A stretch of 64,000 nucleotides of DNA from Demequina sp. NBRC 110054 (GCF_002090115.1 NZ_BBRK01000004.1:744001-808000), one strand, 5' to 3'. Shown: positions 50,642-59,657, counted from the stretch's first letter. The notes: generated by a model from the letters alone, not told the origin. Program-made: numbers and translations.

Positions 50642-52924
50642 CTAGGGAAGCTTGACGTCCTCGGCGGATGGCGCGACGCTCGGGTCCGGATCGGAGGTCG
50701 TCGTGGTCTCCGACGGCTCCGGCTCGGGCTCGGTCGTCGTCTCCTCCGGCTTCGACGTCGTCTCCTCCGGCTCCGAGGTGGTCTCCTCCGGCTCCGACGT
50801 CGTCGTGGTCTCCGACGGCTCCGGCTCGGGCTCCTCGGACGCGGTGGTCTCCTCGACGTGGGTCGCGGTGCCGACGTTCGCCCGGTCGGGGAACTCCTCG
50901 ACCGGGTAGTCCTCGAGGATCGTGCCCATCATGTCGGTCCAGATGTCGGTCGGCACCGTGGAGCCGGTGATCTGGCTGTAGCCGCCGAAGGGCGTGATCG
51001 ACTCCGCGGAGCCGTCCTCGCCGATCTGGTAGAGCGCGACGACGCCGACGATCTGCGGGGTGAAGGCCGCGAACAGCGCCGACTTGTTGGAGTTCGAGGT
51101 TCCGGTCTTGCCCGCGATGTCGCGGCCGAGCGAGTTCGCGGTGCGGCCCGAGCCGTAGAGCACGACCTGCTGCATCGCGTACGTGGTGTCCGCGATCACG
51201 TCCTCGTCGAAGACCCTGCGCGACGTGGTGTCGTGCTCGTAGGCGGTGTCGCCGTCGGCGTCCAGGATCGTCTGCACCATGTAGGTGTCGTTGTGGACGC
51301 CGCCCGACGCGATGGTCGCGTACGCCTCGGCGATGTCGATCGGGTGCGGTGCTGCGGGGCCGAGCACGTTGGACGGGTTGTCGTTGAGGTCCGTCGTGTC
51401 CTCGGGGATTCCCGCGTCGATCGCGGTCTGCATGACGTTGTCGTTGCCGACATCCAGCCCCAGCCCGACGAAGGCGGTATTGATCGACTTCTGCGTCGCC
51501 TCGATCAAGTCGACCCAGCCGTAGCTCACGCCCGCGAAGTTGCCGACGGGACCGTAGTCGCCGAACATCATGTCGTTGTTGGCGAGGTACTGAGTCTCAA
51601 GCCCGATGCCCTGCTCGAGGCCCGTGATCAGCGCGAATGGCTTGAAGGTCGATCCCGCCTGGACGATGTCTTGGGTCACGCCGTTGCGCTGCCGTTCCAG
51701 ATAGTCGGAGCCGCCGTACATCGACGTGATCGCACCCGTCTCGGAGTCCACGGTGACGGCCGCGGCCTGAAGCCCCTCATCCGCGTCGTCGGGCATGTTC
51801 TTGACCGCCGCGACGGCCGCCTTCTGGTGCGACTTCTCGATCGTCGTGACGATGTCGAGGCCGAGGGTCTCGATGTCCTCCTCGGAGTAGTCGGTGCTCG
51901 CGACGACCTCCTCGATCGCGGCGCGGATCAGGTAGCCCGTCGTCCCGCCGAAGGTATTCTCGCGCGTGTACTCGATCGTCTCGGGGAACTCCTGCGCGTC
52001 GCGCTCCTCCTGAGTGATGAAGCCCGCGTCGACCATGCCGTCGAGCACGTAGTTCCAGCGGTACTCCGCCTGCGCCTCGTCGATGCGCGGATCCCACGCC
52101 GAGGGCGCGGGGATGACGCCGGCGATGAGCGCGGCCTCGGACAGCGTGAGCTCCGACGCATCCTTGTCGAAGTACTCCTCGGCCGCCTTCTGGATCCCGT
52201 AGGCACCGCGGCCCAGATAGATCGTGTTCATGTAGTTGAGCAGGATCTCGTCCTTCTCCTGCTCCGTGTTGATCTTGAGCGCGAGCAGCGCCTCGTTGAT
52301 CTTGCCCGGGATGTCGGTGACGGTCTCGCCCGAGTAGTAGCGCTCGACGTACTGCTGGCTGATGGTCGAGCCGCCCTGTCGGTCGCCGAGGATGACGGTC
52401 TTGTACAGCGCGCGCGCGGTGCCGAGCAGGTCGACGCCGGGGTTGGTCCAGAACGAGCGGTCCTCGGCCGCGACGATCGCATTGCCGACGTAGTCGGGCA
52501 GCTCGTCGTACTGCTCCTCGGTGAGGATCTCTCGCTCTGCCTCGCCGAGCGTGCCCATCACGGACTTGCCGTCGGCGTAGTAGACGGTCGACTGCTCGTA
52601 CAGCGCGAACTCCGAGGGCTCGGGGGTCTCGAGGCGCTCGTACATGATGAAGAGGGCCACGAGCACCGCCGTCACCGCGAGCAGTCCCGCGACGAGCAGG
52701 CCGATGGCGATGCGCTTGGTCCAGACCTTCCACTTCGCCTTGGGCGGCTTGGCGTCCTTGGAGGCCTTGCCGTTGCCGTTCTTTGCAGGCGTCTTGGCCG
52801 CGGTCGTCGCCGCGCCGGCGCGCTGGGCTCCCGTGGTTGGTCGGGCACCGCCGGAGGCCCCGCCCTGGCCGCTCGCGGAAGGGCGGAGGGACTGACGGCG
52901 GGGGGTGTCTCGTTGGTCGCTCAC
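50642..52924 (-). CDS. Class A penicillin-binding protein (transglycosylase/transpeptidase)
   Basis: A 760-residue bifunctional PBP. After a 65-residue Ala/Lys-rich tail and a membrane helix (about 71-95) comes the GT51 domain: catalytic Glu154 in AAEDRSFW, GGSTISQQ and a second motif RKIxE-like region. The transpeptidase has SxxK as GSTFKPF, SxN as KSINTAF and KTGTS. A C-terminal Glu/Pro/Thr/Ser tail of about 75 residues follows, with repeated EPEETTS units. It builds and crosslinks peptidoglycan. GTG at 52924 is the start. Confidence 0.95.
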   Translation of the reverse strand: MSDQRDTPRRQSLRPSASGQGGASGGARPTTGAQRAGAATTAAKTPAKNGNGKASKDAKPPKAKWKVWTKRIAIGLLVAGLLAVTAVLVALFIMYERLETPEPSEFALYEQSTVYYADGKSVMGTLGEAEREILTEEQYDELPDYVGNAIVAAEDRSFWTNPGVDLLGTARALYKTVILGDRQGGSTISQQYVERYYSGETVTDIPGKINEALLALKINTEQEKDEILLNYMNTIYLGRGAYGIQKAAEEYFDKDASELTLSEAALIAGVIPAPSAWDPRIDEAQAEYRWNYVLDGMVDAGFITQEERDAQEFPETIEYTRENTFGGTTGYLIRAAIEEVVASTDYSEEDIETLGLDIVTTIEKSHQKAAVAAVKNMPDDADEGLQAAAVTVDSETGAITSMYGGSDYLERQRNGVTQDIVQAGSTFKPFALITGLEQGIGLETQYLANNDMMFGDYGPVGNFAGVSYGWVDLIEATQKSINTAFVGLGLDVGNDNVMQTAIDAGIPEDTTDLNDNPSNVLGPAAPHPIDIAEAYATIASGGVHNDTYMVQTILDADGDTAYEHDTTSRRVFDEDVIADTTYAMQQVVLYGSGRTANSLGRDIAGKTGTSNSNKSALFAAFTPQIVGVVALYQIGEDGSAESITPFGGYSQITGSTVPTDIWTDMMGTILEDYPVEEFPDRANVGTATHVEETTASEEPEPEPSETTTTSEPEETTSEPEETTSKPEETTTEPEPEPSETTTTSDPDPSVAPSAEDVKLP
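50697..50833. repeat. Tandem repeats in the PBP C-terminal tail
   Basis: A 35-base unit at 50697-50731 recurs identically at 50799-50833, with shorter CTCCTCCGGCTCCGA units between. They encode the TSEPEETT tail. Such repeats expand and contract by recombination, so the tail length may vary between strains. Confidence 0.7.
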
Positions 52925-53147
52925 GAAGTCAGTCTACGAACGGGATAGTTCCGACGTTCCAGGCGCGGCCTGTCGGGGAGTCTCCCGCGCGGCCCGACAG
53001 CGACATGCACTCAGCACGGATTCCGTGCCGACACGCCAGCGTGTCTCCTCGGATGCGGGAGTGTCGCCCGGGGTGTCGAATCCACATCCGCGCGCAGTGC
53101 ATGGTGATGTCGGGCGTCGCGACGCCCCGGCGCGCCAGTTTTGCGAG
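52925..53147. other. Gap between the PBP and padR operators
   Basis: About 220 bases between the divergent PBP and padR genes. It contains several GTGTC/GACAC-type short repeats but no obvious coding sequence, and I could not assign a promoter for the PBP gene. The rest of the gap holds the PadR operators. Confidence 0.35.
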
Positions 53148-53198
53148 CGATGTATCGATGCGATACAACTTGATGCTACATATCGCACCGATACATCG
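53148..53198. promoter_or_regulatory. Double PadR operator upstream of padR-ino1
   Basis: TGTATCGATGCGATACA (53151-53167) is a 17-base palindrome with a 3-base centre. A second, related site CATATCGCACCGATACA lies at 53179-53195, and the pair together form a 17/18 inverted repeat (arms 53148-53165 and 53181-53198). It lies 57 bases before the padR start, as expected for an autoregulatory site controlling padR and ino1. Confidence 0.7.
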
Positions 53199-53254
53199 CG
53201 ACGACCTCCCCGGATCGCGCATGATCTCGACCGGCTGGAGCAAGGAGGCGACGC

Positions 53255-53851
53255 ATGGCGAAGACCGACGTGCTGACCCTCGGCATCCTCGGCATGCTCG
53301 CCGAGCAGCCGCTCCACGGCTATCAGATCCGCAAGCGTCTCGGCACCGAGCTCGGTCCGTTCCGCGCCCTCAGCTACGGCTCGCTCTACCCCGCGCTCAA
53401 GCGCATGGTGGCCGCCGGCCTGATCGCCGCGGTCGGCGAGGAGAGCCCCGAAACGACGGGCGTCCCGTCGTCGCGTCGATCCAGGATCGCCTACGCGCTC
53501 ACGGACGACGGCAGGGGTCGTCTTGAGCAGGAGCTCGCGACGGCGGGTGCGCACTCGTACGACGACGACTCCTTCGACGTGCGGTTCTCGCTGTTCGGCC
53601 AGACCGACTCCGAGACCCGCCTGCGCATCCTCGAGGGCCGCCGCCTGCGGCTGTCCGAGAGGATCGACGAGCTCCAGGAGACCAGGCGAAGGCAGCGCGA
53701 GCGAGCCGACGCCTACACCGCCGAGCTCCACCGCCACGGCCTCGAGCGCGTCGAGCGCGAGGTCGAATGGCTCGACCGTCTCATCGAGAACGAACGTTCC
53801 GCACACCGCGGAGAAAACAACGGCTCCGGCGCATCGGCGACGGACGACTGA
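53255..53851 (+). CDS. PadR-family transcriptional regulator
   Basis: A 198-residue PadR protein: an N-terminal winged helix ([23 protein letters not shown], with [11 protein letters not shown] and a wing ending YALTDDGRG) and a C-terminal coiled coil at about 130-180 for dimerisation. It lies 14 bases before inositol-phosphate synthase, so both are on one mRNA. A PadR gene also lies beside ino1 in mycobacteria. It probably represses its own operon through the double site at 53148-53198. Confidence 0.9.
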   Translation: MAKTDVLTLGILGMLAEQPLHGYQIRKRLGTELGPFRALSYGSLYPALKRMVAAGLIAAVGEESPETTGVPSSRRSRIAYALTDDGRGRLEQELATAGAHSYDDDSFDVRFSLFGQTDSETRLRILEGRRLRLSERIDELQETRRRQRERADAYTAELHRHGLERVEREVEWLDRLIENERSAHRGENNGSGASATDD

Positions 53852-53865
53852 AAGGGAACACTCCA

Positions 53866-54960
53866 ATGGCGAAGCTTCGCGTAGCGATCGTGGGCGTGGG
53901 CAACTGCGCGACGTCGCTGATCCAGGGCGTCGAGTTCTACAAGAACACCCCGGCCGACGAGAAGGTGCCGGGCCTCATGCACGTCCAGCTCGGCGACTAC
54001 CACGTCTCGGACATCGAGTTCGTGGCCGCCTTCGACGTCGACTCGCTCAAGGTCGGCAAGGAGCTCGTCGAGGCCACCAACGCCTCCGAGAACAACACCA
54101 TCAAGATCTGCGAGGTCCCCAAGACCGACGTGCAGGTGTCGCGCGGCGTGACCCTCGACGGCCTCGGCAAGTACTACCGCGAGACCATCGTCGAGTCGGA
54201 CGACGCCCCCGTCGACGTGGTCCAGACCCTCAAGGACACCGAGGCCGACGTCCTCGTGTGCTACCTCCCCGTGGGCTCGGAGCAGGCCGCCAAGTACTAC
54301 GCGCAGTGCGCGATCGACGCGAACGTCGCATTCGTCAACGCCCTGCCCGTCTTCATCGCCTCGGACCCCGAGTGGGCCCAGAAGTTCACCGACGCGGGCG
54401 TCCCGATCGTCGGCGACGACATCAAGTCGCAGGTCGGCGCGACCATCACGCACCGCGTGATCGCGAAGCTGTTCGAGGACCGCGGCGTGCGCCTCGACCG
54501 CACGTACCAGCTCAACGTCGGCGGCAACATGGACTTCAAGAACATGCTTGAGCGCGACCGCCTCGAGTCCAAGAAGGTCTCGAAGACCCAGGCCGTGACC
54601 TCGAACCTCAACGACGGCCCGCTGGCCGGCGTCAAGGACGACCGCAACGTCCACATCGGCCCGTCGGACTACGTCGCGTGGCTCGACGACCGCAAGTGGG
54701 CCTACGTCCGCCTCGAGGGCTCGGCCTTCGGCGAGGTGCCCCTCAACCTCGAGTACAAGCTCGAGGTCTGGGACTCCCCGAACTCGGCCGGCATCATCAT
54801 CGACGCCGTCCGCTGCGCCAAGATCGCCAAGGACCGCGGCATCGGCGGCCCGATCCTGTCGGCCGCGACCTACTTCATGAAGTCGCCGCCCGTCCAGACC
54901 GAGGACACCCTCGGCCGCCAGCACCTCGAGGCGTTCATCGCCGGCGAGCGTGAGCGGTAA
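53866..54960 (+). CDS. ino1: Myo-inositol-1-phosphate synthase
   Basis: A 364-residue NAD-dependent enzyme that turns glucose-6-phosphate into inositol-1-phosphate, the first step to phosphatidylinositol and mycothiol in Actinobacteria. The N-terminal Rossmann motif [10 protein letters not shown] and the catalytic region [14 protein letters not shown] and [11 protein letters not shown] with conserved Lys residues (SKKVSKT) are present. It follows padR on one mRNA and is closed by a strong terminator. Confidence 0.96.
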   Translation: MAKLRVAIVGVGNCATSLIQGVEFYKNTPADEKVPGLMHVQLGDYHVSDIEFVAAFDVDSLKVGKELVEATNASENNTIKICEVPKTDVQVSRGVTLDGLGKYYRETIVESDDAPVDVVQTLKDTEADVLVCYLPVGSEQAAKYYAQCAIDANVAFVNALPVFIASDPEWAQKFTDAGVPIVGDDIKSQVGATITHRVIAKLFEDRGVRLDRTYQLNVGGNMDFKNMLERDRLESKKVSKTQAVTSNLNDGPLAGVKDDRNVHIGPSDYVAWLDDRKWAYVRLEGSAFGEVPLNLEYKLEVWDSPNSAGIIIDAVRCAKIAKDRGIGGPILSAATYFMKSPPVQTEDTLGRQHLEAFIAGERER

Positions 54961-54990
54961 GCAGTTTCCCGGGCCCATCCCCGGGTAGCG

Positions 54991-55026
54991 CGAAGGCCGG
55001 GATCCCTCACGGGGTCCCGGCCTTCG
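54991..55026. terminator. Terminator of padR-ino1
   Basis: CGAAGGCCGGGATCCC (54991-55006) pairs with GGGGTCCCGGCCTTCG (55011-55026), with one G-U pair and a 4-base loop, 30 bases after the ino1 stop. A 16-base stem. Confidence 0.75.
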
Positions 55027-55060
55027 TCGTGTCCGGTCCTGTTCGTGCCGGGACGATGCG

Positions 55061-55753
55061 TCACACGGCCGCTGCCACCGCATCCCCGATCGCGATCTCG
55101 CCGGAGACGAGCTCCCACTGCTTCCCGACGGTCGCCGGGTCGCGCAGGCACGCGAAGATCGTCGCGGCCACGTCGGCGCGAGGGATCGAGCCGTAGCCGA
55201 CCTCCTCACCGAGCGCGATGTGACCGCTCGGCTCGTCGTCGGTGAGGCGTCCCGGGCGCAGGATGGTCCAGCGCAGCCCGCTCGCCCGCAGCGCGACGTC
55301 GGCATCCCGCTTCGCGTGGACATACGCGACCCACGCCTCGCCGCGGCTCTCGTCCGGCGGGGAGTCCACGCCGATCGCCGAGACCTGCACGAAGCGGTGG
55401 ATGTGGAGCGAGCGCGCCGCCTCGATCGCGTTGGTCGAACCCTCCAGGTCCACGGTGCGCTTGCGCTCGACGTTGCCGTCCGCGCCTCCCCCGGCGGAGA
55501 ACACCACGGCGTCGCATCCCCGCAGCGCCTCGACCCACTCGTCGGCGCTCGCGCTCTCGATGTCGAGCAGGCGCGGGCTCACGCCGATGGACTCGAGCTC
55601 GGTCGCCTGCTCCTGGCGTCGCACGAGCGGGACGACGTCGATCCCGCGCGCGACGAGCAGCGGGATCAGCCGCCTCGCGACCTTGCCCGCGCCGCCGACG
55701 ATGGCGACCTTGTCGGGGAGGGACACGTGCATGGATTCCTGTGACTGGCTCAT
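55061..55753 (-). CDS. Atypical SDR, NAD(P)H-binding oxidoreductase-like protein
   Basis: A 230-residue protein of the NAD(P)-binding NmrA/SDR-a5-like group. The nucleotide motif IVGGAGKVARRLIPLL occurs near the N-terminus and AVVFSAGGGADG binds the phosphate. A YVHAKRDAD stretch stands where SDRs carry YxxxK. Family members act as oxidoreductases or redox sensors. The ATG at 55753 was chosen; ATG at 55732 has the better AGGAA ribosome site. It is convergent with ino1. Confidence 0.75.
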   Translation of the reverse strand: MSQSQESMHVSLPDKVAIVGGAGKVARRLIPLLVARGIDVVPLVRRQEQATELESIGVSPRLLDIESASADEWVEALRGCDAVVFSAGGGADGNVERKRTVDLEGSTNAIEAARSLHIHRFVQVSAIGVDSPPDESRGEAWVAYVHAKRDADVALRASGLRWTILRPGRLTDDEPSGHIALGEEVGYGSIPRADVAATIFACLRDPATVGKQWELVSGEIAIGDAVAAAV

Positions 55754-55848
55754 ATCTGTGCGACGCGCGGCGGCGCGCTGGTATTCCCACGCCGCGCCGC
55801 CGCGCGGGCGGCACGTGGGCCCGGTCGACACCCCCGTCGGCCGTCGCT

Positions 55849-57120
55849 CTACTCCGTGACCTGGTACTGCGCGTGCACCACCTCGGTCGACTCGTCGGTG
55901 GCCAGGAACCGCGCGAACGGCACGCTCAGCGATCCGTCGGCGTCGCGTGCGGCCGCGGTCGCGGCGTAGCCCTCCGAGGAGTGGGGCCGGAGCCCGTCGG
56001 CGACGGTGTCCGTGACGGTGACCCGTAACGGCCCGTCCCCCTCCGGCGCGAGGTCGAGCGCCGGCACGGCGTCGCCCTCGTGGACGAGCGACAGCACCGG
56101 CACCCCCGGAGGATCGTCGGCGGTGTCGATGGGCGCGCCGGCGACCACCACGCCCTCGACCGACACGTCGCCGAGCCCCGTGCGCGCGAGGTCCGCCGCG
56201 AGCATCCCTCCGAGCGAGAAGCCCACCATCAGCACGGGCGCGCCTGCGGGGATGCCCGCCCGCCGCACCGCCTCCTCGACCCCCTTACGGAAGGCCGAAG
56301 CCCGCCCCGGGAGCAGTGCGAGCACCGCGATCGCGTCCAGGTCGTTGGGCGCGGGGGTGTCGCCGTCGAACACCACCCAGTCCTTCGTCGAGGGCAGGGT
56401 GATCACCCAGCTCTCCTCCCCTGCGGCGGTGGTGACCTTGGCGATGTCGACCACGGCCTTGTCCTGGCCGCCCATCGTGTCGACCAGCTCGCAGTCGGCG
56501 ATGAGCTCGGCGACCGAGGCGGGTCGCGAGGCGTCAAGCGTCTCCTTGGCCTCCGCCGCCTCCGCCGCCTCCTCGCCCTCCTCGCCATGGTCTGCCGAGT
56601 ACGGACCTGCCTGTGGCTCGGTGATGAAGGCGTCGATGCAGGCCCGCCAGTACGCGTAGAGGCCGGCCGGGGGCGCGAGCAGGGAGAGAGCCGCGCCGAT
56701 TCCCGGGAGAGTGAGGCTCCGTTCGATGTCGAGCACCTCGGGCCGGGTGAGCGCCTCGATCTCGCTCGCGATGGCGTCGAGCCGCGCGTTCCTCTCCGGC
56801 ACGCGCGGACCCCACCACGCGGTCCGCTCCCCCTGGGCGGTCCCGAATCCGGGCGGGCACCCGAGAACGCGCTCCGCCGCCACCCCGCCTGTGTCCTCGA
56901 TCGCGACCGCGGCGCGGACCAGCAGGTCAGCGCCCTCGCGGCGCAGCTCGACGAGGTCGCCGACCGCTGCGCCGAGGCTCGCCTGCGCCTCCATGGTCGC
57001 ACCCGCGATCCAGCCCAGGCCCGTGTCGAGATTCAGCGCAGACGCCCTCTGCTCGAAGGCGTCGGCCTCACGCCGCATGGTCGCCGCGCACGAGCGAAGG
57101 TCGTCCGCGGCCTCACTCAT
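55849..57120 (-). CDS. Alpha/beta hydrolase with WXG-like helical N-terminal domain
   Basis: A 423-residue protein. About 180 N-terminal residues are helical and Ala-rich with coiled features, like WXG100/ESX substrates. An alpha/beta hydrolase domain follows with nucleophile elbow GFSLGG and a late His (VVHAQYQVTE region or LVHEGDAVP). No signal peptide is visible. It overlaps the preceding 103-residue gene by 8 bases. This pairing suggests secretion or complexing with the small protein, perhaps by a type VII-like system, but no ESX genes are in the window. Confidence 0.6.
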   Translation of the reverse strand: MSEAADDLRSCAATMRREADAFEQRASALNLDTGLGWIAGATMEAQASLGAAVGDLVELRREGADLLVRAAVAIEDTGGVAAERVLGCPPGFGTAQGERTAWWGPRVPERNARLDAIASEIEALTRPEVLDIERSLTLPGIGAALSLLAPPAGLYAYWRACIDAFITEPQAGPYSADHGEEGEEAAEAAEAKETLDASRPASVAELIADCELVDTMGGQDKAVVDIAKVTTAAGEESWVITLPSTKDWVVFDGDTPAPNDLDAIAVLALLPGRASAFRKGVEEAVRRAGIPAGAPVLMVGFSLGGMLAADLARTGLGDVSVEGVVVAGAPIDTADDPPGVPVLSLVHEGDAVPALDLAPEGDGPLRVTVTDTVADGLRPHSSEGYAATAAARDADGSLSVPFARFLATDESTEVVHAQYQVTE

Positions 57121-57424
57121 CGCGCGCGTCCCTCGCATCGACCGCGGCCCCGTGGGCGGGGCTGCCTCCCAGTTCCTGATCCACCGCAAGAATCTCCGCG
57201 ACGCAGTCCTGCGCGACCCTCGCGAGGCTCATCGCCTCGGCGCAGATCGCGGCGGCGGCCCGCCGATGCTCAGCGTCCATGCACGCGACCGCTGCGAGCA
57301 GGCTCGCGTGCCCCGCCATCTCCGCGGCGTCCGCGGGGCGCGCGGTGAGCGCCTCGGCTCCGAGCGCCCGCAGCGCCAGTACCGTACGCGCGGCCCGGTC
57401 CTCATCGATCATGAGATTCGCCAT
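57113..57424 (-). CDS. Small helical protein paired with the hydrolase
   Basis: A 103-residue acidic, Ala-rich protein predicted to be mainly helical, close in size to WXG100 proteins. I see no WXG motif. The stop overlaps the hydrolase start by 8 bases, giving tight translational coupling. It may be a partner, chaperone or regulator of the hydrolase. Function is unknown. Confidence 0.55.
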   Translation of the reverse strand: MANLMIDEDRAARTVLALRALGAEALTARPADAAEMAGHASLLAAVACMDAEHRRAAAAICAEAMSLARVAQDCVAEILAVDQELGGSPAHGAAVDARDARDE

Positions 57425-57580
57425 GACCCCCCTTCCGTCGCCGGCAGGCTAGGCGCCGGCCACCCTGGCGCGCGCGCTCGTCAGGCTCCGCTGGGGAGAA
57501 GGCAGTCAGGTCAAGGGCCTGTGGCCGAGGCGCGGTCGCGTCACAGCGTCCACGGGCAAGGCGTCAGGGGTGAAGGCAGA

Positions 57581-58108
57581 TCAGGGCTGGAAGGGGTCGC
57601 TCGAGGTCGGCGGCATGGGCTGGCCGGGCGCCGGCGGCGGCGTCATCGGGATGTGGCCCCACTCGGCGCCCTTCGGGTTGGGGCCGTACGCATTCGTCCC
57701 CGGCTCGGAGTCGAGAATCGTGAACACGAAGATCACGATCGATCCGCCGGGGATGAGGCCCAGGAGGATCCACCAGCCGGAACGACCCGTGTCGTGCAGG
57801 CGGCGAATCACCACGGCGAGGGACGGCAGGAACAGCGCGATGGCGACCGCGAGCAGCAGGATGCTGCCGATCACGAGCGGAGTCACGTTGAAATCGTCGA
57901 AGGCCGACTCCGGGATCGTGCCGTCGGCCTCGGCCTGCGAGAACACGGGCGCGAACGCCATCGCGTAGAGGATCCAGAAGACGATCTGGAACGGGATCTC
58001 GATGAGGAAGATGAAGAGCTGGAACCACCAGTACTCGGAGCGCCGCGCGCGTCCCGAGAAGTCCGCGTACTTGCTGAAGCAGACCTTGATCGCCTCGCCG
58101 AATCCCAT
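57581..58108 (-). CDS. DUF805 membrane protein
   Basis: A 175-residue membrane protein of the DUF805 family, with the opening GFGEAIKVCFSKYADFSGRARRSEYWWFQLF, four membrane helices and the conserved RRLHDTGRSGWWIL. A Pro-rich C-terminal tail follows. Its role is unknown. ATG at 58108 has GGGGGAA upstream, and the frame stays open to 58138. Confidence 0.88.
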   Translation of the reverse strand: MGFGEAIKVCFSKYADFSGRARRSEYWWFQLFIFLIEIPFQIVFWILYAMAFAPVFSQAEADGTIPESAFDDFNVTPLVIGSILLLAVAIALFLPSLAVVIRRLHDTGRSGWWILLGLIPGGSIVIFVFTILDSEPGTNAYGPNPKGAEWGHIPMTPPPAPGQPMPPTSSDPFQP

Positions 58109-58212
58109 GATGTTCCCCCTGGTGCTATGCCGTTCCATCGCGATGATGGCGCGGATCCACCCTAGCCGGGGAACACGTCTCGCGACAGCGGTCGCGAAGG
58201 TTCAGGGCCCAG

Positions 58213-58271
58213 GGACGATGCGGCAGCAGGGACGACGCCGGGTGCCGACGATGCGGGGGTCGGGACGATGC
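58213..58271. repeat. Cluster of GGGACGATGCGG motif copies
   Basis: GGACGATGC occurs at 58213-58221 and 58263-58271, with near-copies GGGACGACGCC and CCGACGATGCGG between. They fill the gap between the DUF805 start and the LysE-family stop. All are in one orientation. Direct repeats, not a hairpin. Confidence 0.7.
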
Positions 58272-58274
58272 GGT

Positions 58275-58925
58275 TCACGCCGCGCGTCGCGACACCAGGA
58301 GAACGACGCCGAGCGTCGCCATCAGTCCCCCGCCCGCGGCGCGCATCCTCGCGAGCCTGCGCGGCGATCCCGCGAACCAGTCACGCGCCCACGCCGCGAG
58401 CAGCGCGTACAGGCCGTCACTGACGATCGCGATCACCGAGAACACCACGCCGAGCACGAGGATCTGCGCCCACGCGGGTCCCGCGGCCGGCTCGACGAAC
58501 TGCGGCAGCACGGCGGCGACGAAGACGAGGGTCTTGGGGTTCGTCACCCCGACCACGAACGACTCGGCGAGGACCTTCCAGACCGAGGTCTCCTCGGCGA
58601 CCACCGCATCGTCCTGGTCCCAGCCCCGGATGCCGTCGTGACGGTGACGGATCGCCTGGATGCCCAGGTAGATCAGATAGAGGCCGCCGACGATCTTGAG
58701 GATCACGAAGGCCGCCTCGGACGCGGCGATGAGCGCGCCGACGCCCGTCGCGACCAGCACGGCGTGGACGATGAAGCCGCCGGCGTTGCCCACGACCGAC
58801 AGCAGCGCGCGGCCCCGCCCGTGCTGGAGCGCGCGGCCGACGATGAACAGGACGCTCGGCCCCGGGATCGCGATGACGACGAAGGCGAGCGCCGCGAAGG
58901 CGAGCAGCGTGTGCGGCGCGATCAC
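58275..58925 (-). CDS. LysE-family amino acid exporter
   Basis: A 216-residue membrane protein with six helices. It has the LysE opening and second helix (FVVIAIPGPSVLFIVGRALQ) and the later GVTNPKTLVFVAAVLPQFV. It may export lysine, homoserine or threonine-like amino acids. The GTG start overlaps the TetR stop (GTGA), so TetR likely controls it. It is the last gene of the acyltransferase-TetR-LysE unit. Confidence 0.85.
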   Translation of the reverse strand: MIAPHTLLAFAALAFVVIAIPGPSVLFIVGRALQHGRGRALLSVVGNAGGFIVHAVLVATGVGALIAASEAAFVILKIVGGLYLIYLGIQAIRHRHDGIRGWDQDDAVVAEETSVWKVLAESFVVGVTNPKTLVFVAAVLPQFVEPAAGPAWAQILVLGVVFSVIAIVSDGLYALLAAWARDWFAGSPRRLARMRAAGGGLMATLGVVLLVSRRAA

Positions 58926-59635
58926 GGCGCACCCCCGCCGGCCTGGCCCGCCTCGGTGCCCGCGACCCGCGCCTGGCGGGCCTCCTTGATCGCGTCGAGC
59001 GCATCGACCGCGTCGAGCGCGAGCGGCGCGAGCGGCTTGATCCGCGCCGCGCGGATGAGCCGCGACAGCGTCGGCGCGAGGCGCCCCACGATCTTGCGCG
59101 ACACCCGACCGCCCTCGGAGAGGTCCTGCACCCAGCCGAGCGTGACGATCATCTGCACGAGCCACAGCAGCTCGGGCAACGCGGCGCGCAGACGGGCGTC
59201 GGTCTTGAGGTCCGAGCCCTCGATGACGTCCTCGTACAGCGCGATGAAGGTCTCGCGCGCGGGCTTGGACTCGGCGCTGAACGGGCTGAGGGGGCTCGTC
59301 GGCACGACGGCCATGCTCACGAGCGACTCCGCGACGGCCCGGTAGCGCGACGAGACCTCGAGATAGGTGTCGAGAGCCGTGCCGAGTCGCTTCTTGAACG
59401 ACCGCTCCCCCTCGATCCTTGTCCGGGTGAGGTCCGCGTGCTCGCGCGCGATGCTCTCGTAGAAGCCCTGGACCAGGTCCTCCTTGCCGGAGAAGTAGTA
59501 GTAGGTGCTGCCCAGCGAGACGTCCGCGCGGTCGGCGATCGCACGCATCGTCGTCCCGTCGTACCCGTTCTCCAGGATCAGATCGGTCGCCGCCTGGACG
59601 ATGCGGTCGCGGGTGGTGGAGTCGAGGGTGGGCAA
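58922..59635 (-). CDS. TetR-family regulator with TTG start
   Basis: A 237-residue TetR protein. Its helix-turn-helix lies at about residues 25-45 (YDGTTMRAIADRADVSLGSTYYYFSGKEDLV) before a helical ligand domain. The start is TTG at 59635 with GGAGG 6 bases upstream; no ATG or GTG fits and the frame further upstream runs into the preceding gene. It overlaps the LysE-family gene, and its operator-like palindrome lies at 59646-59657. Confidence 0.85.
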   Translation of the reverse strand: MPTLDSTTRDRIVQAATDLILENGYDGTTMRAIADRADVSLGSTYYYFSGKEDLVQGFYESIAREHADLTRTRIEGERSFKKRLGTALDTYLEVSSRYRAVAESLVSMAVVPTSPLSPFSAESKPARETFIALYEDVIEGSDLKTDARLRAALPELLWLVQMIVTLGWVQDLSEGGRVSRKIVGRLAPTLSRLIRAARIKPLAPLALDAVDALDAIKEARQARVAGTEAGQAGGGAP

Positions 59636-59645
59636 GGAGACCTCC

Positions 59646-59657
59646 TGAACGCGTTCA
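59646..59657. promoter_or_regulatory. TGAACGCGTTCA palindrome, candidate TetR operator
   Basis: A perfect 12-base palindrome immediately upstream of the TetR start and overlapping the acyltransferase stop codon at 59655-59657. Its position suits autoregulation of tetR-lysE. Confidence 0.55.

Noticed and set aside
50697-50833. Possible CRISPR-like or satellite array
   Set aside because: The repeats are in frame within a coding sequence and encode a low-complexity protein tail, with no spacers or cas genes.
50858-52948. Plus-strand frame of 696 codons opposite the PBP gene
   Set aside because: The PBP shows every catalytic motif, and the opposite frame has none.
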